Positions 14,114 through 27,549 of a DNA stretch of 64,000 nucleotides are shown one piece after another. The position numbers and the translations under genes are program-made. The notes under the pieces were generated by a model, which searched no databases, had not been told where the DNA came from, and saw only the letters and a list, made by a program, of their open reading frames with translations. The first letter of the stretch is position 1, and the number at the start of each line of letters is the position of its first letter. The DNA is from Immundisolibacter cernigliae. Its GTDB lineage: Bacteria; Pseudomonadota; Gammaproteobacteria; Immundisolibacterales; Immundisolibacteraceae. Location of the stretch: NCBI RefSeq assembly GCF_001697225.1, contig NZ_CP014671.1, positions 372,001 through 436,000 on the forward strand, in the 5' to 3' direction.

Positions 14114-17077
14114 TCACCGTCCCGGCGATGCATCGCCATTCGAGGTGCCAGGCATCCGGCGCCCTGGCCAGCGAGCAATCCAGGCGGCAATCTCGGCGTT
14201 CGGCATCGGCCGGGCGATGCCGTAACCCTGCGCAATGTCGCAGCCCATGTCGGCCAGGATCGCCAGCGTGGCCTCGTCTTCCGTGCCCTCGGCCACCACT
14301 TTCAGGCCCAGCGCGTGACCGAGGTCGATCATCGCCTGCACGATTTGCCGCGTCTGCGGCTGCGCCAGGCCGATGGTGAACGCGCGGTCGATCTTGAGGC
14401 CGCTCAGCGGCAACTCCCGCAGATAGGTCATGGACGAGTAGCCGGTACCGAAATCGTCCAGGTAGATCGGCAGGCCCAGGGCATGCAGTTCCTGCAATAC
14501 CTTCAGGCTGCGCACCGGATCATCCATGACGGCGGTTTCGGTCAGCTCAAGGTGCAGGCAGTTACGCGGCAGCGGCCAGTGATCGAGCAGTTCCTTCACA
14601 CGGGCTACGAACTGCGGGTCATGCAGGTTGCGCGTGGACACGTTGACCGCGATCGGCAGCAGCAACCCGGCGGCGGCATGGCGCGCGGCAAGCTCGCACA
14701 CGCCGTCCAGGATCGCGTAGGTCAGCGGTCGAATCAGGCCGGTTTTCTCGGCCAGGCCGATGAATCGGGCCGGCGACACATCGCCATGCAGCGGATGACG
14801 CCAGCGGGCCAGGGCCTCCATGCTGCAAATCTTCCCGGACCGCAGGTCAAGCTGCGGCTGCACGTGCACCTGCAGCGCCCGCATGTCGATCGCGGCGCGC
14901 AGATCGCCCGCCAGAATCAGGCGCTCGCGCCATTCCTTGTCCAGATCCGGATGGGCAAGCAACACCTGGGAAGCGCCATCGCCTGCCTCGTGCGCGGCCA
15001 GTTTCGCCGCCTGCAGCAGGCGCTCGGCATCGCCCGGCCGGCGCCCACCGACGGCAATGCCGACGGTGGCCTGGATGTCCACGCCGACCGATGTCAGCTG
15101 CGCCGGTGGCGCCAGACTGGCCAGCGTCCGATTGGCTTCGCGGTTCGCGGCCGACTCGTCGGCGTCGGACACAAGCAGCGCAAATTCCGACTGCGCCACA
15201 CGCGCCAGCAGCGTCGGTGACAGTGCCTCGAGCCGGCGGGCGACGTCGTTCAGGAACTCATCGCCGCTGGCCTGTCCGAGCGTGGCCGCTATTTCCCAGT
15301 AGTTCTGGATCTGCACCACCAGCACGGCGAGGGAACCGGAACTGCCGGCGGTCAGGCCGGTCGTGTGCTCGACAAAACTGGCCTGATTCGGCAGGCCGGT
15401 CACGGCGTCGAAATAGGCCAGGTGGCGCAGCCTTACCTCCGCCAGCCGCCCGCGCTCGCGCAGGCGGGCGGTGGCAATGCCAAACGACAGATCGTCGGCC
15501 ATCTCGGACAGCAGTTCGACTTCGCGTGCGTTGAACGCATCCGCCTCGGCGGAATGGAGGCTCAGGGCACCGATGACGCTGCCGTCCACCCGCAGCGGCA
15601 GCACGAGTCCGGACCGCAGGCCACGGCCGGCGGCCGCCCGGAACAACTCGTGTGTCGCGGGCGTCGCCGTGGCGTCTTTCATGACCACCACCTCACCGCT
15701 GGCGATGGCCTGCGCGGTCGGTGTCTGATGCGCCAGCGCGGTGTCCCAGTGCGCCTGCAGGTAAGCGGCAAAGCCACCGTCGTCGCCGGCCCGGGCCATC
15801 GGCTCGATACCGGTTTCGGTGACATAGACCACCCCGGCGCAACGATAGCCGCCCACCTCGACCCCGACCCGGCACATCGCCTCCAACAGCGACCGCTCGT
15901 CCTGCTCTCGCAGCAGGATCCGGTTACCGGTGCTCAGGACCGCATACGCCCGCATGGCGCCGTCGATACGGTCAGCCATGTGGTTGAAGGCGCTGCTCAT
16001 GGCCAGCAGTTCGGCGACCCTGCCACCGGCCGGCAGGCGCACGCCCTGCTCGCCTCTGGCCAGGCGCGACGCGGAAGCGGCCAGCCGGCGCACCGGTGCC
16101 ATCACCACCGCATTGACCAGCAGCCAGACCAACGCCGCCAGCAGCAACAGGGCACCGAACACCACCAGCGGCTGCCTGCGCGTGATTGCCGTGAGCGATG
16201 TCGCAAGCTCATCCTGTGGCCAGCCGAGCACCAGGTAAGGCGCGTCGTAAACCACGTCCCCGCCCAGGCGCAGGTAGGTGTAATGATGTGACGGATCGGC
16301 CGCGCCGGCTGCCGGCACGGGGATACTGCCACCCAGCGGCTGGCGCTGGATCAGCGCCGCCAGCGCCGCGCGCTGCAGCGGCATGACCAGGCCATCCGGC
16401 GCCTGTGCCGGATGGCGCAGCAGCTCGTTCAGATCGTGATCCAGCAAAACCAGCGTGGCCCCGCCCGGCAGCGCGGACGAATCGACCAATTCAGCCAGCC
16501 ACCGGCTGCCGATGGCGGCGAAGACCACCGCCACCACCTCGCCGTCGGCGCCAATCATCGGCAAACCGAAATTGATGCCCGGCACACCGGTGATGCGCCC
16601 GGTCTGGTAGGTCCCGGCGGCGAAGCTGCGGGTTTCGAGCGCGCGCCGGAAATAGCCGCGATCGCCAAGGTTCAGGCCCTCCCGGAACGGCAGGGCCGAA
16701 CACAGCACCCGTCCGTCGACACCGATGACGCCAAGGTTGGCGAACGCCTGGTCGCTGGTCAGCAAGCGCTTCATCAGCGCAGTGCAGTAAGCCGGCTCGT
16801 CGACCAGGCGCGGCAGCTGTGCCGTTACCGTCAACACCGAGCGCACCTCGGCCACCAGCTGGGCATGCCGCCGGGCCACACCGTCGGCCATCGCCTGGGC
16901 ATGCTCGACCGTGTCCTGGCGCACCGCCACCTGCAGGCGCTCGGCCGACCACCACAGCAGGGCCACCACGGGCAACGCAACCAGCAACACCACGACCGAC
17001 GCGATGGTGCGCAGGCTCACGCCCGTGCGCGCCCAGCGGCGACGCTCCTGCTCCCCGTTGTCCAACTGCTCGGGCAT
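14114..17077 (-). CDS. Membrane sensor with HAMP, GAF, degenerate GGDEF and EAL domains
   Basis: The 987-residue protein has a TM segment near residues 27-47, a periplasmic dCache-type sensor (about 50-300), a second TM (about 310-333), a HAMP (about 335-385), a GAF (about 400-555), GGDEF (about 575-725) and EAL (about 740-970). The GGDEF site reads AQSEF, so diguanylate cyclase activity is unlikely. The EAL site keeps MEALARW, LELTET, DDFGTGYSS and KIDRAF, so c-di-GMP phosphodiesterase activity is likely. The start chosen is ATG 17077, since upstream sequence is not family-like and the TM is then near the N-terminus. It is divergent from argG. Confidence 0.9.
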   Translation of the reverse strand: MPEQLDNGEQERRRWARTGVSLRTIASVVVLLVALPVVALLWWSAERLQVAVRQDTVEHAQAMADGVARRHAQLVAEVRSVLTVTAQLPRLVDEPAYCTALMKRLLTSDQAFANLGVIGVDGRVLCSALPFREGLNLGDRGYFRRALETRSFAAGTYQTGRITGVPGINFGLPMIGADGEVVAVVFAAIGSRWLAELVDSSALPGGATLVLLDHDLNELLRHPAQAPDGLVMPLQRAALAALIQRQPLGGSIPVPAAGAADPSHHYTYLRLGGDVVYDAPYLVLGWPQDELATSLTAITRRQPLVVFGALLLLAALVWLLVNAVVMAPVRRLAASASRLARGEQGVRLPAGGRVAELLAMSSAFNHMADRIDGAMRAYAVLSTGNRILLREQDERSLLEAMCRVGVEVGGYRCAGVVYVTETGIEPMARAGDDGGFAAYLQAHWDTALAHQTPTAQAIASGEVVVMKDATATPATHELFRAAAGRGLRSGLVLPLRVDGSVIGALSLHSAEADAFNAREVELLSEMADDLSFGIATARLRERGRLAEVRLRHLAYFDAVTGLPNQASFVEHTTGLTAGSSGSLAVLVVQIQNYWEIAATLGQASGDEFLNDVARRLEALSPTLLARVAQSEFALLVSDADESAANREANRTLASLAPPAQLTSVGVDIQATVGIAVGGRRPGDAERLLQAAKLAAHEAGDGASQVLLAHPDLDKEWRERLILAGDLRAAIDMRALQVHVQPQLDLRSGKICSMEALARWRHPLHGDVSPARFIGLAEKTGLIRPLTYAILDGVCELAARHAAAGLLLPIAVNVSTRNLHDPQFVARVKELLDHWPLPRNCLHLELTETAVMDDPVRSLKVLQELHALGLPIYLDDFGTGYSSMTYLRELPLSGLKIDRAFTIGLAQPQTRQIVQAMIDLGHALGLKVVAEGTEDEATLAILADMGCDIAQGYGIARPMPNAEIAAWIARWPGRRMPGTSNGDASPGR

Positions 17078-17208
17078 GGGACTGCCCTCCGTTTGTGGGT
17101 CTGCCGCGACGACAGCGTCCCGGGCCGGACCGGGGCACGCGCTGCCGCCGGATCGGCTTGGCCTAGAATAGGCGCCCCTCGATGCCGCCCAGCGGAGCAA
17201 ACTCCTTC

Positions 17209-18429
<1,221 letters not shown>

Positions 18430-18433
18430 GCAC

Positions 18434-19597
18434 TTGGCCGACATCGTGGGCCCGCTGAGCCCGGATTCGGTGGGGCTGGTCGAGCCGCGCAGCTTCCGCC
18501 ACGAGCAGCCGCTGGCGCTCGACTGTGGCCGCGAGCTGCCCGGCTTCGATCTGAAGTACGAGACCTACGGCAGCCTGAACGCCGCCCGCAGCAACGCCAT
18601 CCTGGTCTGCCATGCGCTGTCGGGCGATCACCACGCCGCCGGCTGGAACGCCCCGGACGACAAGCGCCCCGGCTGGTGGGACAACTGCATCGGCCCCGGC
18701 AAGCCGATCGACACCGACAAGTTCTTCGTGGTGGCCTGCAACAACCTGGGCGGCTGCGCCGGCTCGACCGGCCCGAACAGCATCAATCCGGCCACCGGCC
18801 GCCTGTGGGGGCCGGACTTCCCCATCGTCACCGTGCGCGACTGGGTGCGCAGCCAGGCCCTGCTGGCCGATCACCTGGGCATCGAGCGCTTCGCGGCCGT
18901 GGCCGGCGGCAGCCTGGGCGGCATGCAGGCCCTGCAGTGGACAATCGAGTTCCCGGGCCGGGTACGCAGTGCGCTCCTGATCGCCGCCGCGCCGCGCCTG
19001 TCGGCGCAGAACATCGCCTTCAACGAGGTGGCGCGCAAGGCCATCATGTCCGACCCGGACTTCCACGAGGGCCGCTATGCCGAACAGGGCGTGGTGCCGC
19101 GCCGCGGGCTGATGCTGGCGCGCATGCTGGGGCACATCACGTATCTTTCGGACGGCCTGATGCGGCAGAAATTCGGCCGCGAGCTGCGCGAGGGCAAGCT
19201 GAACTTCGGCTTCGATGTCGAGTTCCAGATCGAGTCCTACCTGCGCCATCAGGGCGAGACCTTCGTCGACCGCTTCGACGCCAACACCTATCTGTTGATG
19301 ACCAAGGCGCTGGATTACTTCGACCCGGCGGCCGAGTACGACGGCGATCTGGCGCGGGCCCTGGCCCGCGCGCAGGCGCGCTTTCTGGTGGTGGCCTTCT
19401 CCAGCGACTGGCGCTTCGCGCCGGAGCGCTCGCGCGAGCTGGTCAAGGCCCTGCACACCGGCGGCAGCGCCGTCAGCTACGCGGCCATCGACTCGCCGGA
19501 CGGTCACGATGCCTTCCTGCTGCCCAACGAACACTACTTCGGCGTGCTGCGGGCGTTCCTGAACCGCGTCCATGCCGAACTGGAGGTGGCCGCATGA
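18434..19597 (+). CDS. metX: Homoserine O-acyltransferase
   Basis: The product (about 387 residues) is an alpha/beta hydrolase with the nucleophile elbow GGSLGGMQ, the oxyanion segment [12 protein letters not shown] and the C-terminal DGHDAFL with the catalytic His. It activates homoserine with acetyl- or succinyl-CoA as first step of methionine synthesis. The start is uncertain: no ATG lies near the family N-terminus (PDSVGLV). TTG 18434 and GTG 18446 are non-overlapping options, GTG 18401 would overlap argG by 29 bp. The stop overlaps the metW start (ATGA), as in many gammaproteobacteria and betaproteobacteria. Confidence 0.93.
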   Translation: MADIVGPLSPDSVGLVEPRSFRHEQPLALDCGRELPGFDLKYETYGSLNAARSNAILVCHALSGDHHAAGWNAPDDKRPGWWDNCIGPGKPIDTDKFFVVACNNLGGCAGSTGPNSINPATGRLWGPDFPIVTVRDWVRSQALLADHLGIERFAAVAGGSLGGMQALQWTIEFPGRVRSALLIAAAPRLSAQNIAFNEVARKAIMSDPDFHEGRYAEQGVVPRRGLMLARMLGHITYLSDGLMRQKFGRELREGKLNFGFDVEFQIESYLRHQGETFVDRFDANTYLLMTKALDYFDPAAEYDGDLARALARAQARFLVVAFSSDWRFAPERSRELVKALHTGGSAVSYAAIDSPDGHDAFLLPNEHYFGVLRAFLNRVHAELEVAA

Positions 19598-20325
19598 CAG
19601 CCCCGACAGATCGGCGCCTCGACACCGTCGGCCAGCCGCACCTGCAGCGCCGCGCGACCGACCGGCAGCATGAAACCAGCCACCTGCGCGGCGACCACGC
19701 CCTGATCGCGCAGTGGATCCGGCCCGGCAGCCGGGTGCTCGATCTGGGCTGCGGCGACGGCGGCCTGCTGGCACATTTGCGCGCCGCACGGGCGGTGACC
19801 GGCTACGGCATCGAACTTCAAATCGACAAGGTCGTGCGCTGCATCGAACGCGGCGTGAACGTGATCCAGGGCGACCTCGACGCCGGCCTGGCCGATTTCG
19901 ACACCGGCTCCTTCGACTACGTGATCATGAGCCTGACCCTGCAGGCGGTGTATTTTCCGGCCCGGTTGCTGGAGGAAATGCTGCGCGTCGGGCGCGAGGG
20001 CATCGTCGCCTTTCCGAACTTCGGGCACCTGAACTGCCGCCTGCAACTGGCCTTCGGCGGCCATATGCCGGTCTCCTCGGCGCTGCCCGAGACCTGGTAC
20101 GAGACCGACAACATCCACCTGTGCACCATCCGCGACTTCGAGAGCCTGTGCCACACGCTGGGCATCCGCATCCTGCAGCGAACGGTGGTCAATCATCAGC
20201 ACCGCCGGTCGCTGGGCGCGCGCCTGCTGCCCAACCTGCTGGGCGAGGTTGCGCTGTACAGGTTCGAGCGCAAGACTGACCTCGGCCATCCGGCTGCCCC
20301 ATCACTCCACGGAGATCGCCCATGA
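19594..20325 (+). CDS. metW: MetW, methionine biosynthesis methyltransferase-like protein
   Basis: The 243-residue product has the SAM-binding motif [15 protein letters not shown] and the MetW block [25 protein letters not shown] and [15 protein letters not shown]. MetW is the usual partner of MetX and is thought to support its activity. The N-terminal about 40 residues ([13 protein letters not shown] onward) are longer than the common 195-residue form, and the C-terminal tail after YRFERK is also extended. It overlaps metX by 4 bp and the DUF4399 gene by 4 bp. Confidence 0.92.
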   Translation: MTAPTDRRLDTVGQPHLQRRATDRQHETSHLRGDHALIAQWIRPGSRVLDLGCGDGGLLAHLRAARAVTGYGIELQIDKVVRCIERGVNVIQGDLDAGLADFDTGSFDYVIMSLTLQAVYFPARLLEEMLRVGREGIVAFPNFGHLNCRLQLAFGGHMPVSSALPETWYETDNIHLCTIRDFESLCHTLGIRILQRTVVNHQHRRSLGARLLPNLLGEVALYRFERKTDLGHPAAPSLHGDRP

Positions 20326-20738
20326 AAACGCCGCTGCGAAGCCTGGCACTGCCACTGCTGCTCAGTCCCCTGTTGGCACTGGCCGCAACGCCCGCGCCGC
20401 CGGGCGCCGAGGTCTATTTCATCTCGCCCAAGGACGGGCAGACAGTGAGCAGCCCGGTGACCGTACGCTTCGGCCTCAAGGGCATGGGCGTGGCCCCGGC
20501 CGGCACGCAGAAGGACGCCACCGGCCACCATCACCTGCTGATCGATGCCGATCTGCCGCCGCTCGACCAGCCGGTGCCCACCGACGACCACCACAAGCAT
20601 TTCGGCGCCGGCCAGACCGAGACCGTCATCACGCTGCCGCCTGGCAAACATACGCTGCAGCTGCTGCTGGGCGACTTCGCCCATACCCCGCACGAACCGC
20701 CGGTGATGTCGCCGAAAATCACCATCGAGGTCAAGTAA
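20322..20738 (+). CDS. DUF4399 periplasmic protein
   Basis: The 138-residue product has a signal peptide ([22 protein letters not shown]) and one DUF4399 domain: VYFISPKDGQTVSSPVTVRFG, then a His-rich ATGHHHLLIDADLPP and a TDDHHKHFGAGQTE block. The clustered His residues suggest metal binding, but the function of the family is not known. It is coupled to metW by an ATGA overlap, although nothing links it to methionine synthesis by function. Confidence 0.85.
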   Translation: MKTPLRSLALPLLLSPLLALAATPAPPGAEVYFISPKDGQTVSSPVTVRFGLKGMGVAPAGTQKDATGHHHLLIDADLPPLDQPVPTDDHHKHFGAGQTETVITLPPGKHTLQLLLGDFAHTPHEPPVMSPKITIEVK

Positions 20739-20821
20739 GACTGTCCAGACGCCGGCCGCGGCGCCACGCCGCGGCGCCGCCCGTGCGCCCCTCCCACCCC
20801 TGACATCCCCAAGGAAGCTTC

Positions 20822-21634
20822 ATGCCGCCCGCCGAACCGAGCCTGCTGCAAGTAATCGTGCTGGCCGTGGTGCAGGGCATCACCGAATTCCTGCCGATAT
20901 CAAGCTCGGCGCACCTGATCCTGGTGCCGCAGGTGTTCGGCTGGCCGGATCAGGGCCTGGCCTTCGACGGCGCCATGCACGTCGGCACGCTGGCCGCCGT
21001 ACTGTGGTATTTCCGCAAAAACCTGTGGCCCCTGACACGAGATTTTGGCGCCAGCCTGCGTGGCCAGGGCCTGACCCCGAATGGCCGCCTGGCCTGGGCG
21101 GTGCTGCTCGGCACACTGCCGGCGGCGATCGCCGGCCTGCTGCTGCACGACCTCATCGAAGGCCCGCTGCGCAGCCCGAAAGTCATTGCCGCCACCACCA
21201 TCGGCTACGGCCTGCTGCTGCTGCTGGCCGACCGCATCGGCGCCCAGCGCCGCGACGAGTACACCTTCCGCTGGCGCGATGCCGCGTTGATCGCCTGCGC
21301 GCAGGTGCTGGCGCTGGTGCCCGGCACGTCGCGCTCGGGCATTACCATGACGGCCGGCTTGCTGGCCGGGCTCACGCGCGCCGGCGCGGCACGGTTCTCG
21401 TTCCTGCTGTCGATCCCGATCACCGCGCTGGCCGGCGGCTACGAAATCCTCAAGCTGGTGCAGGCCGGCGCGCCGTCCGAACTCGACAAGGCACTCCTTG
21501 CGGCCGCGGCGGCCGCCGTCAGCGGGTACCTCGCCATCGCCTTCCTGATGCGCCTGCTGCAGAGCCGCGGCATGACGCCGTTCGTGGTCTACCGCCTGCT
21601 GCTGGGCGCGTACCTGATCGCAGTCTTTTACTGA
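20822..21634 (+). CDS. uppP: Undecaprenyl-diphosphatase UppP
   Basis: The 270-residue integral membrane protein has the two BacA/UppP motifs, GITEFLPISSSAHLIL (19-34) and PGTSRSGITMTAG, with about eight membrane segments. It dephosphorylates undecaprenyl pyrophosphate to recycle the lipid carrier of peptidoglycan and of the polysaccharides made by the cluster at 47-64 kb. ATG 20822 follows an AAGGAAG ribosome site. The gene converges with ppnP with only 14 bp between stops. Confidence 0.96.
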   Translation: MPPAEPSLLQVIVLAVVQGITEFLPISSSAHLILVPQVFGWPDQGLAFDGAMHVGTLAAVLWYFRKNLWPLTRDFGASLRGQGLTPNGRLAWAVLLGTLPAAIAGLLLHDLIEGPLRSPKVIAATTIGYGLLLLLADRIGAQRRDEYTFRWRDAALIACAQVLALVPGTSRSGITMTAGLLAGLTRAGAARFSFLLSIPITALAGGYEILKLVQAGAPSELDKALLAAAAAAVSGYLAIAFLMRLLQSRGMTPFVVYRLLLGAYLIAVFY

Positions 21635-21648
21635 GGCGGGACCGGCGC

Positions 21649-21963
21649 TTATCCGAAGTGGCAGACGTAGTCGATCCGCTCCAGCGTCTGGATGTCGAAA
21701 CTGCTGTCACCGGGCACGTCGAAAGCCTGGCCGGCGCCGTACTCGAGCCAGTCGCCTGAACCGGCCTGCCGCACCCGGCAGCGGCCGGCGAGGATCTCCA
21801 TCCGCTCCGGCGCGCCGGTGCTGAAGGTGAGCGAGGACGGGAAAATCACGCCCAGGCTCTTTCGGGTACCGTCGGCCAGCAGCACGGTATGGCTGACGCA
21901 CTGGCCGTCGAAGTAGACGTTGGCCTGTTTGATGACGCTCACGGCGTCGAAGCGGTCGGACAT
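21649..21963 (-). CDS. ppnP: Pyrimidine/purine nucleoside phosphorylase PpnP
   Basis: The 104-residue cupin-like protein (DUF1255) shows the family marks [22 protein letters not shown] and the C-terminal [11 protein letters not shown]-like segment (here [13 protein letters not shown]). PpnP cleaves nucleosides with phosphate. ATG 21963 gives the family length; the frame is open further upstream into ettA. It sits 23 bp after ettA on the same strand. Confidence 0.92.
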   Translation of the reverse strand: MSDRFDAVSVIKQANVYFDGQCVSHTVLLADGTRKSLGVIFPSSLTFSTGAPERMEILAGRCRVRQAGSGDWLEYGAGQAFDVPGDSSFDIQTLERIDYVCHFG

Positions 21964-21986
21964 TGCGATTCTCGTTTGCGTGTTGA

Positions 21987-23651
21987 TCAGCGCAGCGCCT
22001 TGAAGCGGATGCGGTGCGGCCGGGCGGCTTCCTCGCCCAGGCGACGCCGCTTGTCGGCCTCGTATTCCTGGTAGTTGCCGGCAAAGAAGGTCCACTGCGA
22101 GTCGCCCTCGGCGGCCAGGATGTGGGTGGCGATGCGGTCCAGGAACCAGCGGTCGTGGCTGATCACCAGCGCGGAGCCGGCGAACTCCAGCAGCGCCTCC
22201 TCCAGCGCGCGCAGCGTCTCGACGTCGAGGTCATTCGACGGCTCGTCCAGCAGCAGCACGTTGCCGCCCTTGAGCAGCGTCTTGGCCAGATGCAGGCGCC
22301 CGCGCTCGCCGCCGGACAGGCTGCCGACCGGCTTTTGCTGATCCGCGCCCTTGAAGTTGAAGCGCCCCAGGTACGCCCGCGACGGCATCTCGAACTTGCC
22401 GACGGTGATGATGTCGGCGCCGCCGGAGATGTCCTGCCAGGCGGTCTTTTCGTTGGCCAGTTCGTCGCGACTCTGGTCGACCAGGGCGATCTGCACCGAC
22501 TGGCCGATCTTGATGCTGCCGCCGTCCGGCTGCTCTTTACCGGTCAGCATCCGGAACAGCGTCGACTTGCCGGCGCCGTTCGGGCCGATGATGCCCACGA
22601 TCGCGCCCGGCGGAATCTTGAAGCTCAGGTCGTCGATCAGCAGTCGCTCGCCGTAGCCCTTTTTGACGTGCTCGAACTCGATCACCTCATTGCCCAGGCG
22701 CTCGGCGACCGGGATGAAGATTTCCTTGGTTTCGTTGCGCTTCTGGTAGTCGTGGCTGGACAGTTCCTCGAAGCGGTTCAGGCGCGCCTTGCTCTTGGCC
22801 TGGCGGCCCTTGGGGTTCTGGCGCACCCATTCGAGTTCCTGCGCCATGGCCTTCTGGCGGGCCGATTCGCTGGATTCTTCCTGCTTCAGGCGCTGGCTTT
22901 TCTGCTCCAGCCAGTCGCTGTAGTTGCCCTTGAAGGGAATGCCGCGCCCGCGATCGAGCTCCAGAATCCACTCCGCCACGTTGTCCAGGAAATACCGGTC
23001 ATGCGTGACGGCCACCACGGTGCCGGCGAAGCGGTGCAGGAACTGCTCCAGCCAGTCCACGGATTCGGCATCCAGGTGGTTGGTCGGCTCGTCCAGCAAC
23101 AGCATGTCGGGCTTTGACAGCAGCAGCCGGCACAGCGCGACGCGGCGCTTCTCGCCGCCGGACAGCGTGCCGATCTGCGCCTCCCACGGCGGCAGGCGCA
23201 GCGCGTCGGCGGCCACTTCCAGCTGCACGCCGGCACTGTCGCCGTCGGCGGCGGCGATTTCGGCTTCCAGGCGCGCCTGCTCCTCGGCCAGCTTGTCGAA
23301 ATCGGCGTCCGGGTCGCCATAGGCGGCGTAGACCTCCTCCAGACGCTTTTGCGCCGCCAGTACGCCGCCGATGCCCTCCTCCACCGCCTGGCGCACGGTC
23401 TGCGTGGCGTCCAGCTGCGGCTCCTGCGGCAGATAGCCGATGCGGATGCCGGGCATCGGCACCGCCTCGCCCTCGATCTCGGTATCCACGCCGGCCATGA
23501 TGCGCAGCAGCGTCGACTTGCCGGAGCCGTTCAGGCCCAGCACGCCGATCTTGGCGCCCGGGAAGAACGACAGCGAGATGTCCTTGAGAATTTCCCGCTT
23601 CGGCGGCACGACCTTGCCGACGCGGTTCATGGTGAAAACGTATTGAGCCAT
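21987..23651 (-). CDS. ettA: Energy-dependent translational throttle protein EttA (ABC-F)
   Basis: The 554-residue soluble protein has two ABC domains with Walker [10 protein letters not shown] and GPNGAGKST, two LSGGE signatures and the interdomain linker with [36 protein letters not shown] is the standard EttA N-terminus, which fixes the start at 23651. EttA binds the ribosomal E site and gates entry to elongation by ATP/ADP ratio. Confidence 0.95.
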   Translation of the reverse strand: MAQYVFTMNRVGKVVPPKREILKDISLSFFPGAKIGVLGLNGSGKSTLLRIMAGVDTEIEGEAVPMPGIRIGYLPQEPQLDATQTVRQAVEEGIGGVLAAQKRLEEVYAAYGDPDADFDKLAEEQARLEAEIAAADGDSAGVQLEVAADALRLPPWEAQIGTLSGGEKRRVALCRLLLSKPDMLLLDEPTNHLDAESVDWLEQFLHRFAGTVVAVTHDRYFLDNVAEWILELDRGRGIPFKGNYSDWLEQKSQRLKQEESSESARQKAMAQELEWVRQNPKGRQAKSKARLNRFEELSSHDYQKRNETKEIFIPVAERLGNEVIEFEHVKKGYGERLLIDDLSFKIPPGAIVGIIGPNGAGKSTLFRMLTGKEQPDGGSIKIGQSVQIALVDQSRDELANEKTAWQDISGGADIITVGKFEMPSRAYLGRFNFKGADQQKPVGSLSGGERGRLHLAKTLLKGGNVLLLDEPSNDLDVETLRALEEALLEFAGSALVISHDRWFLDRIATHILAAEGDSQWTFFAGNYQEYEADKRRRLGEEAARPHRIRFKALR

Positions 23652-23717
23652 TTGCCAGAAACAGGTGCAGAAAAGGGCCGGCAAGGATAGAGCAAAGCCG
23701 CCCGGATCGCCCGCCGG

Positions 23718-24385
23718 TCAGCTGCCGTGCGTCACCCGGTCGCGCAGATACACCGGCAGCGCCCGCTCGGCGGATACCGCCTCGCCACGCGCGTACGCGG
23801 CCGCTGCCAACCGGGCCAGACCACCGGCGCGCGGCTGCACATCGGCATCCACCGCGTCGATGCAGTGGCCCAGCCGGGCGCGCAGGACGTCGCCATACGC
23901 GGCCCAGCCCGGCCCGACGCCCGCGCCGCGCCATGCCGGATCGGCCGGCAGCGCTATCGCCTCCGGCGGCGCCAGGCCATCGGCGGCATCCGCCACCACC
24001 AGACCGTCCGCGCCGCGCGTGTAGTACCCGAAGTAGACCTCGCCCAGACGCGCATCGAGCGCCGCCAATGTTCGCTGCGCGCCGCCGGCCTGCGCCAGTG
24101 CTGCCAGCGTGGACACCGGCACCACCGGCCGGTCGAGCCCCAAGGCAAGACCCTGCGCCACGCCGGCGGCGATACGCAGGCCGGTGAAGGCACCCGGCCC
24201 GCGGCCAAACGCGATCACGTCCAGCGACTGGCGCGTCAGGCCGGCCTGGGCCAGCAGGCCCTCGATCATCGGCAGGATCAGCGCCGCGTGCTGGCGCGGC
24301 ACTAAGCGGTGGTCTTCGAGCACGCCGGCAGCGGTGAGCAGCGCCACCGAGCAGCAGTCGGTGGCGGTTTCGAGGGCCAGCAGGT

Positions 24386-24389
<4 letters not shown>
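23718..24389 (-). CDS. tsaB: tRNA threonylcarbamoyladenosine biosynthesis protein TsaB
   Basis: The 223-residue product begins MNLLALETATDCCSVAL and has GRGPGAFTGLRIAAGVAQGLA, the TsaB core. It is the pseudo-enzyme partner of TsaD in the t6A modification of tRNAs. The start overlaps the yoaA stop by 4 bp (ATGA), so hemW, yoaA and tsaB form one coupled unit. Confidence 0.93.
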
Positions 24390-26310
<1,921 letters not shown>

Positions 26311-26314
<4 letters not shown>

Positions 26315-27549
26315 GCGCTTGCCGACGATTCGCGGCCGCTGCCGGCCGTCGCCGCGGGCAAGAACTCCTCCAGCACGCTGTCGAGCAGATCGAAGCCGCG
26401 CTCGGTGGCGCGGGCGCCCTGCCCGTCCAGCGTCACCAAACCGCGCTGCGCGGCCTGCTCGAGACGCGGGCGGATGGTGGTCAGCGGCAGGCCGGTGCGC
26501 TCGCGAAACTGCTTCCAGGCGAAGCCCTCGCACAGGCGCAGCGCGTTCAGCAGGAACTCGAAGGCCCGCTCGTCGGCGCTCAAAAAGCGTTGCTCAGCCA
26601 CTGCATCGCCGGCACTGGCGCGGGCCATGTAGGTCTGCGGCTGACGGTACCTGGCCAGGCGCAGGATGCCGTCCGGCAGGGTCAGCTTGCCGTGCGCCCC
26701 GGCGCCGATGCCAAGGTAGTCGCCGAACTGCCAGTAGTTCAGGTTGTGCCGGCACTCCTGCCCCGGCCGGGCGTAGGCGGACACCTCGTAGCGCCGGTAA
26801 CCGGCCGCCGCCAGGCGCGCCAGCCCCGCCTCGTAGATCGCCTCCAGCAGGTCCGGCTCGGGCAGCACCGGCGGGTGACTGTGGAAAACGGTGTTCGGCT
26901 CCAGGGTGAGCTGATACCAGGACACGTGACCGGTGTCGTACGCCAGCGCAGCGTCCAGATCGGCCAGCGCCTGCGCCACGTCCTGCCCCGGCAGGCCAAA
27001 CATCAGATCGATGTTCACCCGCTCGAAGCCCGCCGACAGCGCCACCTCGATCGCCCGCCTCGCCGCGGCGGCGTCGTGAATGCGGCCCAGTGCCTTGAGC
27101 TGTCGATCGTGGAAGCTCTGCACGCCCAGCGACAGGCGGTTCACGCCGGCCCGGCTGAAACCTTCCAGGCGCGCCGTGTCCAGCGTGCCTGGGTTGGCCT
27201 CCAGCGTGATTTCCGCGCCGGCCAGCAGCGGCAGCCGGGCCCGCAGGTCCGACAACAGCCGGGCGATGGCGTCCGGCTCGAACAGGCTTGGCGTGCCGCC
27301 ACCGATGAACACGCTCATCACCGGTCGGCCCCACACGCGCGGCAGGTCGGCTTCCAGATCCCGCAGCAGGGCGTCGATGTAATCGCCCTGCGGCAGCTCG
27401 CCGCCGGCGGCGTGGGAATTGAAGTCGCAGTACGGGCACTTGCGCACGCACCACGGCAGATGCACGTACAGGGACAGCGGCGGGGCGCTGCTAAACTGCG
27501 CCGCCGCGCCGTCCGCCGGGCGGTGGAACGTGAGGGATTTGAAGGTCAT
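26311..27549 (-). CDS. hemW: Radical SAM heme chaperone HemW
   Basis: The 412-residue product has the radical SAM triad CVRKCPYC (Cys 34, 38, 41), GGGTPS, and the C-terminal HemW domain (LNALRLCEGF, then GLVTLDG). It lacks the N-terminal extension of the oxygen-independent coproporphyrinogen oxidase HemN. HemW carries heme to respiratory enzymes. There is no other start in frame before the radical SAM core, so ATG 27549 is firm. It shares a CATG with the divergent SCO1 gene. Confidence 0.93.

Noticed and set aside
17141-17169. Full argG promoter
   Set aside because: TAGAAT is a plausible -10, but the hexamer 17 bases upstream (GCTGCC) does not resemble a -35 box; mentioned only in the gene entry.
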